From: Treponema sp. | Lineage (GTDB): Bacteria; Spirochaetota; Spirochaetia; Treponematales; Breznakiellaceae | NCBI GenBank assembly: GCA_031266095.1 | Contig: JAISBR010000071.1 | Coordinates: 1-26,904, forward strand | Reading direction: 5' to 3' | DNA: 26,904 bases | Shown: positions 1-7,157 of the stretch, piece by piece | How positions within the stretch are numbered: position 1 is the first letter of the stretch | How the letters are laid out: each line of letters begins with the position of its first letter | Made by a program: the position numbers and the translations under genes | The notes under the pieces: model-generated | Database searches by the model: none | What the model saw: only the letters and a program-made list of their open reading frames with translations | What the model was told of the DNA's origin: nothing

Positions 1-1
1 C

Positions 2-115
2 CTGGTGAGGTATGAGAAGAAAGCGCGGAACTATCAGGCGCTGGTGGAGTTCGCCTGTGCGGTTATTCTTTGGCGAAACCTTATCCCGATCCATCCGGGC
101 CTTATTCCCGGATAA
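2..115 (+). CDS. IS5-like transposase, C-terminal end only (cut by window edge)
   Basis: An open frame enters from the left edge and ends at TAA 113-115. The 37 visible residues begin LVRYEKKARNYQALVEFACA and end in a Trp-Arg-rich tail. The arrangement R-Y/W-E-K-K-A-x-N-Y-x-A-L/F-V-x-L/F-A-C-A is typical of the C-terminus of DDE transposases of the IS5 superfamily, after the catalytic Glu. The catalytic residues lie outside the window, so I cannot say whether the element is intact. I saw no clear terminal inverted repeat between the stop and the next gene. It puts a mobile element directly upstream of the hydrogenase operon. The family assignment rests on pattern recognition of a short tail. 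Confidence 0.6.
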   Translation: MVRYEKKARNYQALVEFACAVILWRNLIPIHPGLIPG

Positions 116-158
116 TTTCATAGTATCATTTTCCAAGCGAAGCCACCCTTACGTTCAC

Positions 159-186
159 ATATACTTTCGTATATACTTTGCTATAC
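159..186. repeat. 12-bp tandem repeat upstream of hydC
   Basis: Two 12-base units, atatactttcgt (159-170) and atatactttgct (171-182), match at 10 of 12 positions and are followed by a partial third copy (atac). Each unit carries a TATACT or TATAC sequence resembling a -10 box. The block lies 24-52 bases before the hydC start codon. It could be a promoter with stacked -10 elements or a regulator site; I see no convincing -35 partner. Confidence 0.45.
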
Positions 187-210
187 ATTGACTCTGCGAA
201 AAGGAAAAAC

Positions 211-699
211 ATGCGGGAACTGACAGAAGACCATGTGCTGAAAATTATGGAGCGCTATGGGAATGACGCTCAACAGCTTATCGCCGTCCTTCTCGATATT
301 CAGGCGGCTTCGGGCAGGAACTATGTCGATGAGCGATGGTCGGTCCTGACATCAAAGACGCTGAATGTGCCTCTTTCTAAAATCTACGATGTGCTGACCT
401 TTTACGCTATGTTCAGCACCGAGCCGCGGGGCGCGTACGTGATTGAAATTTGCCAAAGTACACCCTGCCATTTTACCAGGGCCGAAGAGGTGGTGGGATG
501 GTTCGAGGCGGCGGTGGGAATCAAAATGGGTGAAACCAGTGCCGACGGCAGGATTACCCTGTCCCGTACGAGCTGCGTGGGGGCCTGCGACATCGGCCCG
601 GTGGCGAAAATCGGCGACGATGTGTTCGGTTCCCTGACCGAGGAAAAAGTACGGGCGCTGGTCAAGAGCTGCCGGGAAGGGGATCTGGGGGAGGCATGA
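211..699 (+). CDS. hydC: NuoE-like [2Fe-2S] subunit of a trimeric [FeFe]-hydrogenase (HydC)
   Basis: This 162-residue protein belongs to the NuoE/HydC thioredoxin-like [2Fe-2S] family, which passes electrons between the flavin subunit and the rest of the complex in the cytoplasm. The four cluster ligands are in the expected spacing: C81-x4-C86 and C122-x3-C126. The helical N-terminus with the LTFYAMF stretch (residues 62-68) is also typical, and the length is normal. I chose ATG 211 because AAGGA at 201-205 sits five bases before it; an in-frame TTG at 178 has no ribosome-binding site. The stop codon overlaps the start of hydB (ATGA), so translation of the two is coupled. Nothing in this subunit looks degenerate. 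A free-standing NuoE homologue of another complex is possible, but the two genes that follow make hydrogenase the natural reading. Confidence 0.88.
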   Translation: MRELTEDHVLKIMERYGNDAQQLIAVLLDIQAASGRNYVDERWSVLTSKTLNVPLSKIYDVLTFYAMFSTEPRGAYVIEICQSTPCHFTRAEEVVGWFEAAVGIKMGETSADGRITLSRTSCVGACDIGPVAKIGDDVFGSLTEEKVRALVKSCREGDLGEA

Positions 700-1973
700 C
701 GATGCAATTGAGCAATCTTGTTTCCAGGGGCGCGGGCGGCATAGACCCTGTGTCGGCAGTGGAATACGTAAAAATCGGCGGTTTCAGCGCCTTGAAAAAA
801 GCTACGGACATGCGGGCTGAGGAAGTTATCGCCGAGATCAAAAAGGCCAGGCTCCTGGGCCGGGGCGGCGCCGCGTATCCGGCGGGCGACAAGTGGGAAC
901 ATCTGCTGCGTATTCCTGAAACCCCCAAATACATTGTCTGCAACGCCGACGAGGGCGAACCCGGTACTTTTAAGGACCGGTTCATCATGGACAAACTGCC
1001 GATGCGGCTCCTGGAAGGCATCATCATCGCCGGCTTTGTGTTTAACGCCAAAGCCGCTTACATTTATGTCCGGGGCGAATACCGCGCGATACAGAAGCGG
1101 CTCATCACGACGATTGAAAACGCCGCGACTGCGGGTTTCCTCGGCCGGAATATTCTGGGCACGGGCTTCGATTTTGCCGTCCATGTCATCTCCGGCGCCG
1201 GGGCCTATGTGTGCGGTGAAAATTCCGCCCTGCTCAATTCCACCGAAGGCAAGGCCGGCAGGCCCCGCATCAAGCCGCCCCATCTTGCCGAGGTGGGGCT
1301 TTTCCTCTTGCCCACACTGGTCAACAATGTTGAAACGTTTGCCAATATTCCGGCGATTGTCGACCGGGGCGGGGATGAATACCTGCGAATCGGCTGCCCG
1401 GACAGCGGCGGCGCCAAGCTCGTCTGCCTTTCGGGCCATGTACAAAACAGAGGCGTATTTGAAATCCCCCTGGGCAGGGTGACTCTGCGGGAGCTTATCT
1501 ACGACCCTGCGCTGGGCGGCGGCATCGCGGGAGGCAAAAAACTGAAGTTTTTCCATTTAGGCGGGCAGAGCGGTTCCATCGGCGGCCCCGGGCAGTTGGA
1601 CACGGTATATAGTTATACCGATCTCAGGAAGGCCGGCTTGTCCGTCGGCTCCGGGGCTGTCGTGGTAATGGATGAAACCGTTTCCATCATCGACTATCTC
1701 AAGGGCGTTACCGGGTTTTTCCTCCATGAATCCTGCGGCAAGTGCGTCCCCTGCCGGGAAGGTAACCGGCAGGTCTACAAAATACTGCGGAAACTCTCCA
1801 CGCCGGACGCCGCCCTTACCGATGATTTGGACACCCTGCGCCGCCTGGTGAGTACCATGAGCGCCGCCTCGTTCTGCGGCCTCGGCCAGACCGCCACCGC
1901 GGCATTGAACAGCGCCTGGAAGCGTTTCAAGGCGGAATTTGAGGCCAACGTCAGACCCGCGGGCGCGGCATAG
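696..1973 (+). CDS. hydB: NuoF-like FMN/NAD(P)H-binding subunit of [FeFe]-hydrogenase (HydB)
   Basis: A 425-residue NuoF/HydB homologue, the subunit that exchanges electrons with NAD(P)H through FMN. Visible parts: the glycine-rich FMN loop GRGGAAYPAG (55-64), CNADEGEPGTF (82-92), the nucleotide-site region around GAYVCGENSALL (169-180), an SLBB-type stretch near 285-330, and the [4Fe-4S] site C347-x2-C350-x2-C353 with C394. It lacks the N-terminal thioredoxin-like domain and the C-terminal ferredoxin domain of the longer HydB of Thermotoga. The usual GEET motif reads GENS, and the GLWGxPT segment reads GLFLLPT, both at the nucleotide pocket. A GGGGGAGG ribosome-binding site precedes ATG 696, which overlaps the hydC stop. 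hydA follows after 25 bases. Family is secure; NADH versus NADPH preference cannot be read here. Confidence 0.88.
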   Translation: MTMQLSNLVSRGAGGIDPVSAVEYVKIGGFSALKKATDMRAEEVIAEIKKARLLGRGGAAYPAGDKWEHLLRIPETPKYIVCNADEGEPGTFKDRFIMDKLPMRLLEGIIIAGFVFNAKAAYIYVRGEYRAIQKRLITTIENAATAGFLGRNILGTGFDFAVHVISGAGAYVCGENSALLNSTEGKAGRPRIKPPHLAEVGLFLLPTLVNNVETFANIPAIVDRGGDEYLRIGCPDSGGAKLVCLSGHVQNRGVFEIPLGRVTLRELIYDPALGGGIAGGKKLKFFHLGGQSGSIGGPGQLDTVYSYTDLRKAGLSVGSGAVVVMDETVSIIDYLKGVTGFFLHESCGKCVPCREGNRQVYKILRKLSTPDAALTDDLDTLRRLVSTMSAASFCGLGQTATAALNSAWKRFKAEFEANVRPAGAA

Positions 1974-1998
1974 CTCGGCGTAACCGGAGGATATCGAT

Positions 1999-3546
1999 AT
2001 GAGTCATCACAAACCCGATCCCGCTAAAAATGTCAATCTCAGCATCGACGGTCTTCCGGTGACCGTGCCTCAAGGCTTTACCATTCTGGAAGCCGCCCGG
2101 AAGGCGGGGGTCAGTATCCCCACGCTCTGCGAGCACCCCGCGCTGGGACGGCGGGCGGTCTGCCGCCTCTGTGTGGTGGAGTGCGACGGCGGCGGCAAAC
2201 TCAAGGCCGCCTGCGCCAACACGGTGTGGGAAGGCGCGCGGGTCGTTACCAACAACGCCCGTATACTGAACATCCGCAGGATGATCCTGGAACTGCTGCT
2301 GGCGAATCATCCCCAGGACTGCCTCAACTGTGTCCGCAGTAAAAACTGCGAGCTCCAATCCCTCGCGGAGCTGTTTAGTATCCGTTCATCGCCTTTCCGC
2401 CATGAGGCGGCGGATCTCAGGCGGCCCGAGACGGAGCAGGAAACACTGGTACGGGATATGGCCAAATGTGTCAAGTGCGGCCGCTGCGTGGAAGTCTGCC
2501 AGGAGGTCCAGACCGTCCGGGCCATTACCACCGCTCACCGCGGCGTCAACTTTGCGATCACCGCCCCGTATAACCAGGCCCTCGCCGAAGGTCCCTGCGT
2601 GTACTGCGGCCAATGCGCGGAGGTCTGCCCGGTGGGCGCCATTTACGAGTATGACCAGACCGATGCGGTCCGGGCTGCCCTCAACGACCCCGAGCGGCAT
2701 GTGGTGACGCGGATCACGCCGGAGGTACAGGCGGGTCTGGACGGCGCGTTCGGCCGCGCTGGGGAAACAGTCACGGCCGGGAAAATGGTCACCGCCATAA
2801 AACGCCTTGGCTTCGATACCGTCTTTGACACTCGTTTTTTCACCGGCGTAACCGTCAGGGAGGAAGACCGTGAGCTGCTTGACCGTATCAAAAACAAGGG
2901 CAGGCTGCCCATGATCAGCGGTTGTTCACCCGCCGTGCTCAGATTCATCGAGGTTTTTTATCCTGACTTACGGGATCATCTCTTCACCGGTAAAAGCCCC
3001 CAGCAGACATTCGGCGCCCTGGTCAAAACCCGCTGTTCCCCGGCCGCGGGCATTGATCCCTCAAAGATCACCGCCGTTTCCATTACGCCCTGTATCGCCC
3101 AAAAGTTTGAGGCCCGGCGGCCCGGAATACATTCCAGCGCTTTCCGTGAGGTGGATAGTGTACTTACTACCCGCGAACTTATCCGGATGATCAAACTGGC
3201 CGGCATCGACTGCGCCGGCCTGCCGGAGAGTCCCTTTGACAGCGTCAGGGGCTTTTCCGCGGACGCGGAAACGGCGTCAGGCTCTTCAGGCGGCGGTATG
3301 GAGACGGTCCCGCGTACGGAGGCTTTCGGTGCCGAAATCCCCAGCCCGGTGGATTGCAAGGAACCACGCCGCGGGATCAGCCGGACCGAACTTGACCTTG
3401 CGGGAACCACCATAAAAGCCCAGAGCGCCCAAGGCCTTGCCAATGCCCGCGTGATTCTGGACTCCATCCGTTCAGGCGAATGTGACGCGGCTTTTGTGGA
3501 AATCTCGATCTGCCCCGACGGCTGTAACGGCGGCCGGTCAGGGTAA
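1999..3546 (+). CDS. hydA: Divergent [FeFe]-hydrogenase catalytic-type subunit (HydA) with altered H-cluster motifs and short C-terminus
   Basis: 515 residues. The N-terminal electron-transfer part is complete: [2Fe-2S] domain (C44, C55, C58, C72), His-Cys [4Fe-4S] site (H104, C108, C111, C117) and two ferredoxin clusters (C157/160/163/167 and C200/203/206/210). The H-cluster domain (about 255-515) aligns without gaps to my recollection of Clostridium CpI but differs at the active site. L1 (TSCCPGW) reads SGCSPAV, placing Ser310 at a [4Fe-4S] ligand. L2 (MPCTSKKFE) reads TPCIAQKFE, placing Gln368 at the conserved Lys. L3 keeps C505 and C509 but ends at GCNGGRSG instead of running on through GGGQP. 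GGAGG lies eight bases before ATG 1999. The fold and the partnership with HydB/HydC are clear; whether it turns over H2 is doubtful. It could be an altered enzyme, a sensor-like form, or an early pseudogene. Confidence 0.82.
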   Translation: MSHHKPDPAKNVNLSIDGLPVTVPQGFTILEAARKAGVSIPTLCEHPALGRRAVCRLCVVECDGGGKLKAACANTVWEGARVVTNNARILNIRRMILELLLANHPQDCLNCVRSKNCELQSLAELFSIRSSPFRHEAADLRRPETEQETLVRDMAKCVKCGRCVEVCQEVQTVRAITTAHRGVNFAITAPYNQALAEGPCVYCGQCAEVCPVGAIYEYDQTDAVRAALNDPERHVVTRITPEVQAGLDGAFGRAGETVTAGKMVTAIKRLGFDTVFDTRFFTGVTVREEDRELLDRIKNKGRLPMISGCSPAVLRFIEVFYPDLRDHLFTGKSPQQTFGALVKTRCSPAAGIDPSKITAVSITPCIAQKFEARRPGIHSSAFREVDSVLTTRELIRMIKLAGIDCAGLPESPFDSVRGFSADAETASGSSGGGMETVPRTEAFGAEIPSPVDCKEPRRGISRTELDLAGTTIKAQSAQGLANARVILDSIRSGECDAAFVEISICPDGCNGGRSG

Positions 3547-3732
3547 AGAGCCCGGCGGCCCGTATATACTTTTTACGCCATTCCTTTCCAAATCAGCATA
3601 CCGCGGCTTTCACCAAACCGGCCAGGTTGCCTATTCGAGCCTGGGAGCCTGTTGCGCTTCTCCCCGGGAGATCGTCAAAGCCAATCGGGTAGACGGCGGT
3701 TCAATGAATTACGTGCAGTACCTCTATGACAC
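3547..3732. other. Non-coding stretch after hydA, no recognisable gene
   Basis: The 186 bases after the hydA stop contain no frame I recognise. The +1 frame at the hydA end stays open to 3736 but after its first few residues does not resemble the usual C-terminal part of an [FeFe]-hydrogenase. It is probably eroded DNA between hydA and the surface-protein remnant. Confidence 0.5.
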
Positions 3733-4059
3733 GTGAATTATACTCTGAGTTGTGGGTCAAGTTTAGTCACCGGCGGCGGGATGTATGTCGGCGGGACCCT
3801 TACCATGAGCGGCGGGACTATCAGCGGCAATTCCGCCTTCAACAGCGGCTATGGCGGGGGCGGGGTGGGTGTCTGGACCGGAACCTTCAGGAAGACCGGG
3901 GGAGGGACTGTCTACGGCAATGAGATCGGCGCTCCCAACTGGAACCAGGCGGCCGGCAACAAGGGCCACGCGGTGTGGAAGAGTAGCGGCAACAGGTCCC
4001 GCAACACCACCGCGGGGCCAGCGGACAATATCGACAGCACGAACAATACGGGGCTTTAA
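3733..4059 (+). pseudogene. C-terminal remnant of a Gly/Ser-rich repeat surface protein
   Basis: An open frame of about 108 residues ending at TAA 4059. It contains units of the type GGGMYVGGTLTMSGGTISGN and GVGVWTGTFRKTGGGTVYGN, then a tail with NKGHAVWKSS and RNTTAGPADNID. I recognise this as the repeat style (GGGVYV-TMSGGTISGN) and C-terminal ending of large, probably beta-helical, surface or secreted proteins that are numerous in gut treponemes; that attribution is from memory. There is no ribosome-binding site before GTG 3733, no signal peptide, and only two repeat units. It is therefore best read as the 3' fragment of a gene whose front was lost. A short expressed protein is unlikely. 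Confidence 0.6.
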
Positions 4060-4116
4060 CCAGAGCCGGTAAAAAGTGTATATGCGCCCCCATAAAATCG
4101 CCCTGCTCCGGTTAAA
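4055..4116. repeat. 12-bp inverted repeat between converging coding ends
   Basis: TTTAACCAGAGC (4055-4066) and GCTCCGGTTAAA (4105-4116) are complementary at 11 of 12 positions, separated by 38 bases. In minus-strand RNA the odd pair becomes G-U, so the stem is continuous. The left arm includes the stop of the surface-protein remnant and the right arm includes the stop codon of the esterase. It may act as a transcription end or mRNA-stabilising stem for the minus-strand operon, but there is no T-tract directly after it and the loop is long. Confidence 0.4.
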
Positions 4117-5245
4117 CCATCTCCGTTATGAAACGGGCGATTTCCGCCATACAGTCTTCGGCCTGGGGCTGGCTCCCGATCTCTTCGGCAAACGCATGGC
4201 CCATGCCGAGGTAACGGACAATCCTCACCGGGACTCCCGCCGCTTTGAGTTTACGGGCATATGCTTCGCCCTCAAGGCGGAGACAGTCAAATTCTCCGCA
4301 GAGGATAAGACAAGGGGGCATGTTTCGGAGCTCTCCAAGGTAGGGGCTAAGATAGGGCTGGGTTTCATCCCGTACCCCCAATATGCAGCCAAGAAGGCCT
4401 TTGGAGCAGCGCATGGCCATGATCCGGAACAGTATCGACCTTTTTTGTTCCCGCAATATCGTGAACTGATCCAGGGAAAAGTGATAGTATTCGTCTTCCT
4501 TTCGCGCGATGTTTACCACGGGATAGAGCAGGACCTGGGCCTTTATCATGCCGCCGCCCTCGTCACGGTCGCGCATGGCGCAGACCGCGGCCATGTTGCC
4601 GCCGGCGGAATCTCCGGCGACGCATATCCGGTTCGGATCGCCGCCGAAAGCAGCGGCGTTGCCGTAAACCCATCTCACGGTCTCCCAGCAGTCGTTAAGG
4701 GAAGCGGGAAAGGGGTTTTCCGGCGCAAGCCGGTATTCGGGCTGTACCGCGATACAGCCCGAGAAACTTACGACCTGCTTAACCATCTCTTCCACTACAT
4801 CGGGATTCCCCGCGGCGAAACCACCTCCGTGAATATACACAAATACCGGGACCTCCTGGCCCTGAACGCCCGGTAAAAGCCCGGATTCCCGGCGGTAAAT
4901 ACGGATCGGCAGATCGGCTTGGGGTGTCCGCACTATGTCACACCGCACCGAGACTCCCTGCGTAACCGGGAGGCTCTGCACATCGTTGAAGTAGCGGCGC
5001 ATAAAGGCGGCAAGCCTATGGGGATTCCTATTCCTCAAAAACAAGGGGGTGATGAGGGAGAGCATAAACCCCCGGAAGCCTTTTACAATGGGCGCGGTAC
5101 CGGCGAATAAGCGCGGGTCCATAGCGCCGGAACGGTCATCATCGGGAATTGGCTTGATAAGGATATCCAGTCCCCTTTCATTCAAGACATACTGTTTTCT
5201 CCTGATTGACTCAAGCAAATCCGGGGAAAACCGGCGCTCCGTCAT
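4112..5245 (-). CDS. Alpha/beta-hydrolase esterase of the hormone-sensitive-lipase (HSL) type
   Basis: 377 residues. The HSL-type (bacterial family IV) signatures are present: oxyanion motif HGGG (139-142), nucleophile elbow GDSAGG with Ser213, acid Asp320 in CGEFD, and His350 in GMGHAF, giving a complete catalytic triad. Such enzymes hydrolyse short- to medium-chain acyl or aryl esters; the substrate here is unknown. I see no signal peptide, and about 100 residues precede the hydrolase core. ATG 5245 directly abuts the TAA of the upstream protease gene, so the two are co-transcribed and probably translationally coupled; no strong separate ribosome-binding site is seen. An acetyl-ester or plant-polymer side-chain hydrolase would suit a wood-feeding gut, but that is inference. 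Confidence 0.85.
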   Translation of the reverse strand: MTERRFSPDLLESIRRKQYVLNERGLDILIKPIPDDDRSGAMDPRLFAGTAPIVKGFRGFMLSLITPLFLRNRNPHRLAAFMRRYFNDVQSLPVTQGVSVRCDIVRTPQADLPIRIYRRESGLLPGVQGQEVPVFVYIHGGGFAAGNPDVVEEMVKQVVSFSGCIAVQPEYRLAPENPFPASLNDCWETVRWVYGNAAAFGGDPNRICVAGDSAGGNMAAVCAMRDRDEGGGMIKAQVLLYPVVNIARKEDEYYHFSLDQFTILREQKRSILFRIMAMRCSKGLLGCILGVRDETQPYLSPYLGELRNMPPCLILCGEFDCLRLEGEAYARKLKAAGVPVRIVRYLGMGHAFAEEIGSQPQAEDCMAEIARFITEMV

Positions 5246-7141
5246 TTACAGCGTATCCGGGGAATCAAGCCAGGCGGGAAGCCGCATAGTAGTTTCCAGG
5301 TAACCCATACGGCGCTTCCTTACATCAATATCCATTAGCGCGTAACCGTCTTTTTCCAGAAGGCGAAAACCCCTGATGGAAACCGGGTCCTGGTCGGAAA
5401 TACCCGCCTCGTCCGCTATTGAACCCCGTATCACCTTTTTAACCTGATAGAATGAGGAAAAGGACTTCCCTTGAGAAGGGGTAAGGATCATGCCGAATAG
5501 AGGAGCGGCGATCCGTTCCCGGCTGTCCACTTTGGCGGCCTCTGAAAGCGGAAGGTCGGGACGGGGGACCGTCATCATAATCCGGCGCTTTACCGTTCCA
5601 ATTGAATCGGGGCCGGTCGTCTCCAGCGCTATCAGTTCGCCGGGCCGGAACTGAAAGATAGCATCCTGCAAGGCGGGGATAAGGAGGCCCTGAGGGGCGC
5701 TTATCCGCTGACCATTTATAGTGCTGATGACGGCGCCCTCACTTAAGCGGTGTTCAGCGGCAGGGGTATTCGGCGCGACATAGATGATCTCCGCCCCGGA
5801 AGCAGTCTCGCTCAGGGCAAGCCCAAGCCAAGGCCGTTCCGCCTTGCCCCCCTTGATCATCGCCGGGAACGCCGCGGCGAGCCGTTCCGCGGGAACCGCG
5901 AAGTTGAGCCCCTGGTACTGCTCTATTCCCGCGAAAACAATTCCCACAAGGCGCCCTGCGGTATCCACTACCGGTCCACCGGAGTTGCCGTGGTTAACGG
6001 CGGCGTCGATCTGGATAACATCCCCTATCTGTAAAAAACGCCGGCTCAGGGCCGAGACGATTCCGGATGTTACGGTTTTCTCAAGCCCGCCGGGAGAACC
6101 TATGGCCAGCACCGTATCGCCCACCTGGGGGATCACCCGGTCCACCACGGAAAACACGAAGTCGGGTTTGTATTCGGCTTTTATCAGCGCTAAATCCAGC
6201 GCCTTATCCCAGCCCAGTACTTTGGCAGGGAAGCGGGGACTGGTAGAATCGCCCAACCGTATATACATTCGGGAATACCCTTCGTATTGGGGATCAACCT
6301 CACTGGTAATTACATGGTAGTTGGTGATGAGGAGTCCCGAAGAGTCAACAAAAAACGCGGAACCCAATACCCGGTCGGGCATTCCCCTTCCCCGCTCTAT
6401 CCTAATGCCCCGGTCAACCAGGACGGTGGCTACTCCCCGAATCATATCGGTCACACTGTCACTGCCCTGGGCGTATTCGCGCAATTGCGCCGGTATAACC
6501 CGCAGTATTGGGCCGGCGGCAGCGGCGCTGCTGGCGGCGGCGTAAAAGAAAGCGGCGGTCCGGCGCTGCTTAACCTCCACCGCGCGTTCAAGAAAAAGCA
6601 TAGCGTCATCGAAACTCAGGGGCCGCAGTTCATGGACCTGAACCGCGGCGAGAAAGGCGCTCAGATCATTACCGTCGACGAGTTTTTTTTTCGCGTCGGC
6701 AAGGATAAAATCCGGTTCCTGACCGGTGTTTTCTACCTTCACGCCGAGGATCGCAAGGGAACGGCTTAAAGAGGCGGCGTCATCCCAGCGCTCCTCAGCG
6801 ATAGCCTTAGCCTGAACGGAACGCATGTTTGCTATCGCCTGATTTTCAAGGTCCAGGAGCGTTCCGGCTATATCCTCCGCGTTGTTTCCTCCTGCCTCTA
6901 CCCCATAAATCTCCCGGTGCATACCGATAAGATCGATAGCCTTGGCGGGGTTTCCGGCAAGCTGCTTCTTGATATCATCCAACCGGATATCGCCGGTAGA
7001 ACGGCGGGGTGTAAGCCGTGCTTCCTGGATATCCGTCGTGAGACAGGATAAGACAAAACACAGGGACACGAGCGGTAAAACCGATACCAACCGCTTTGCC
7101 GCCGCCGACCTTAAAATCGAAAAAACCACTGTTTTTCTCAC
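5246..7141 (-). CDS. HtrA/DegP-like serine protease lipoprotein with PDZ domain
   Basis: I place the start at GTG 7141, giving 631 residues: GGGGACGAGG lies just upstream, and the protein then opens with a basic segment, a hydrophobic core and a lipobox ending VLSC (lipidated Cys33). Longer in-frame extension would run through the upstream gene and is not credible. Residues 40-240 are helical and TPR-like. The trypsin-like domain has His276 (TNYHV), Asp316 (ALDLALI) and Ser387 (HGNSGGP), all intact. A PDZ-like domain follows around 432-520 and another globular segment to the end. Known relatives degrade or refold misfolded envelope proteins. The gene lies 16 bases after the Asp-repeat protein and abuts the esterase, in the ftsH operon. 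The periplasmic membrane-anchored location is inferred from the lipobox; spirochaete lipoproteins can also reach the outer membrane. Confidence 0.85.
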   Translation of the reverse strand: MRKTVVFSILRSAAAKRLVSVLPLVSLCFVLSCLTTDIQEARLTPRRSTGDIRLDDIKKQLAGNPAKAIDLIGMHREIYGVEAGGNNAEDIAGTLLDLENQAIANMRSVQAKAIAEERWDDAASLSRSLAILGVKVENTGQEPDFILADAKKKLVDGNDLSAFLAAVQVHELRPLSFDDAMLFLERAVEVKQRRTAAFFYAAASSAAAAGPILRVIPAQLREYAQGSDSVTDMIRGVATVLVDRGIRIERGRGMPDRVLGSAFFVDSSGLLITNYHVITSEVDPQYEGYSRMYIRLGDSTSPRFPAKVLGWDKALDLALIKAEYKPDFVFSVVDRVIPQVGDTVLAIGSPGGLEKTVTSGIVSALSRRFLQIGDVIQIDAAVNHGNSGGPVVDTAGRLVGIVFAGIEQYQGLNFAVPAERLAAAFPAMIKGGKAERPWLGLALSETASGAEIIYVAPNTPAAEHRLSEGAVISTINGQRISAPQGLLIPALQDAIFQFRPGELIALETTGPDSIGTVKRRIMMTVPRPDLPLSEAAKVDSRERIAAPLFGMILTPSQGKSFSSFYQVKKVIRGSIADEAGISDQDPVSIRGFRLLEKDGYALMDIDVRKRRMGYLETTMRLPAWLDSPDTL

Positions 7142-7157
7142 GCCTCGTCCCCTGTTT

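Noticed and set aside
402..1556. 384-codon open frame on the minus strand opposite hydC/hydB
   Set aside because: It mirrors the high-GC third-codon pattern of the plus-strand genes, has no recognisable domain, and the plus-strand proteins carry clear family motifs.
4076..4876. 266-codon plus-strand frame opposite the esterase
   Set aside because: It is the complement of a protein with a complete Ser-Asp-His triad and has no family features itself.
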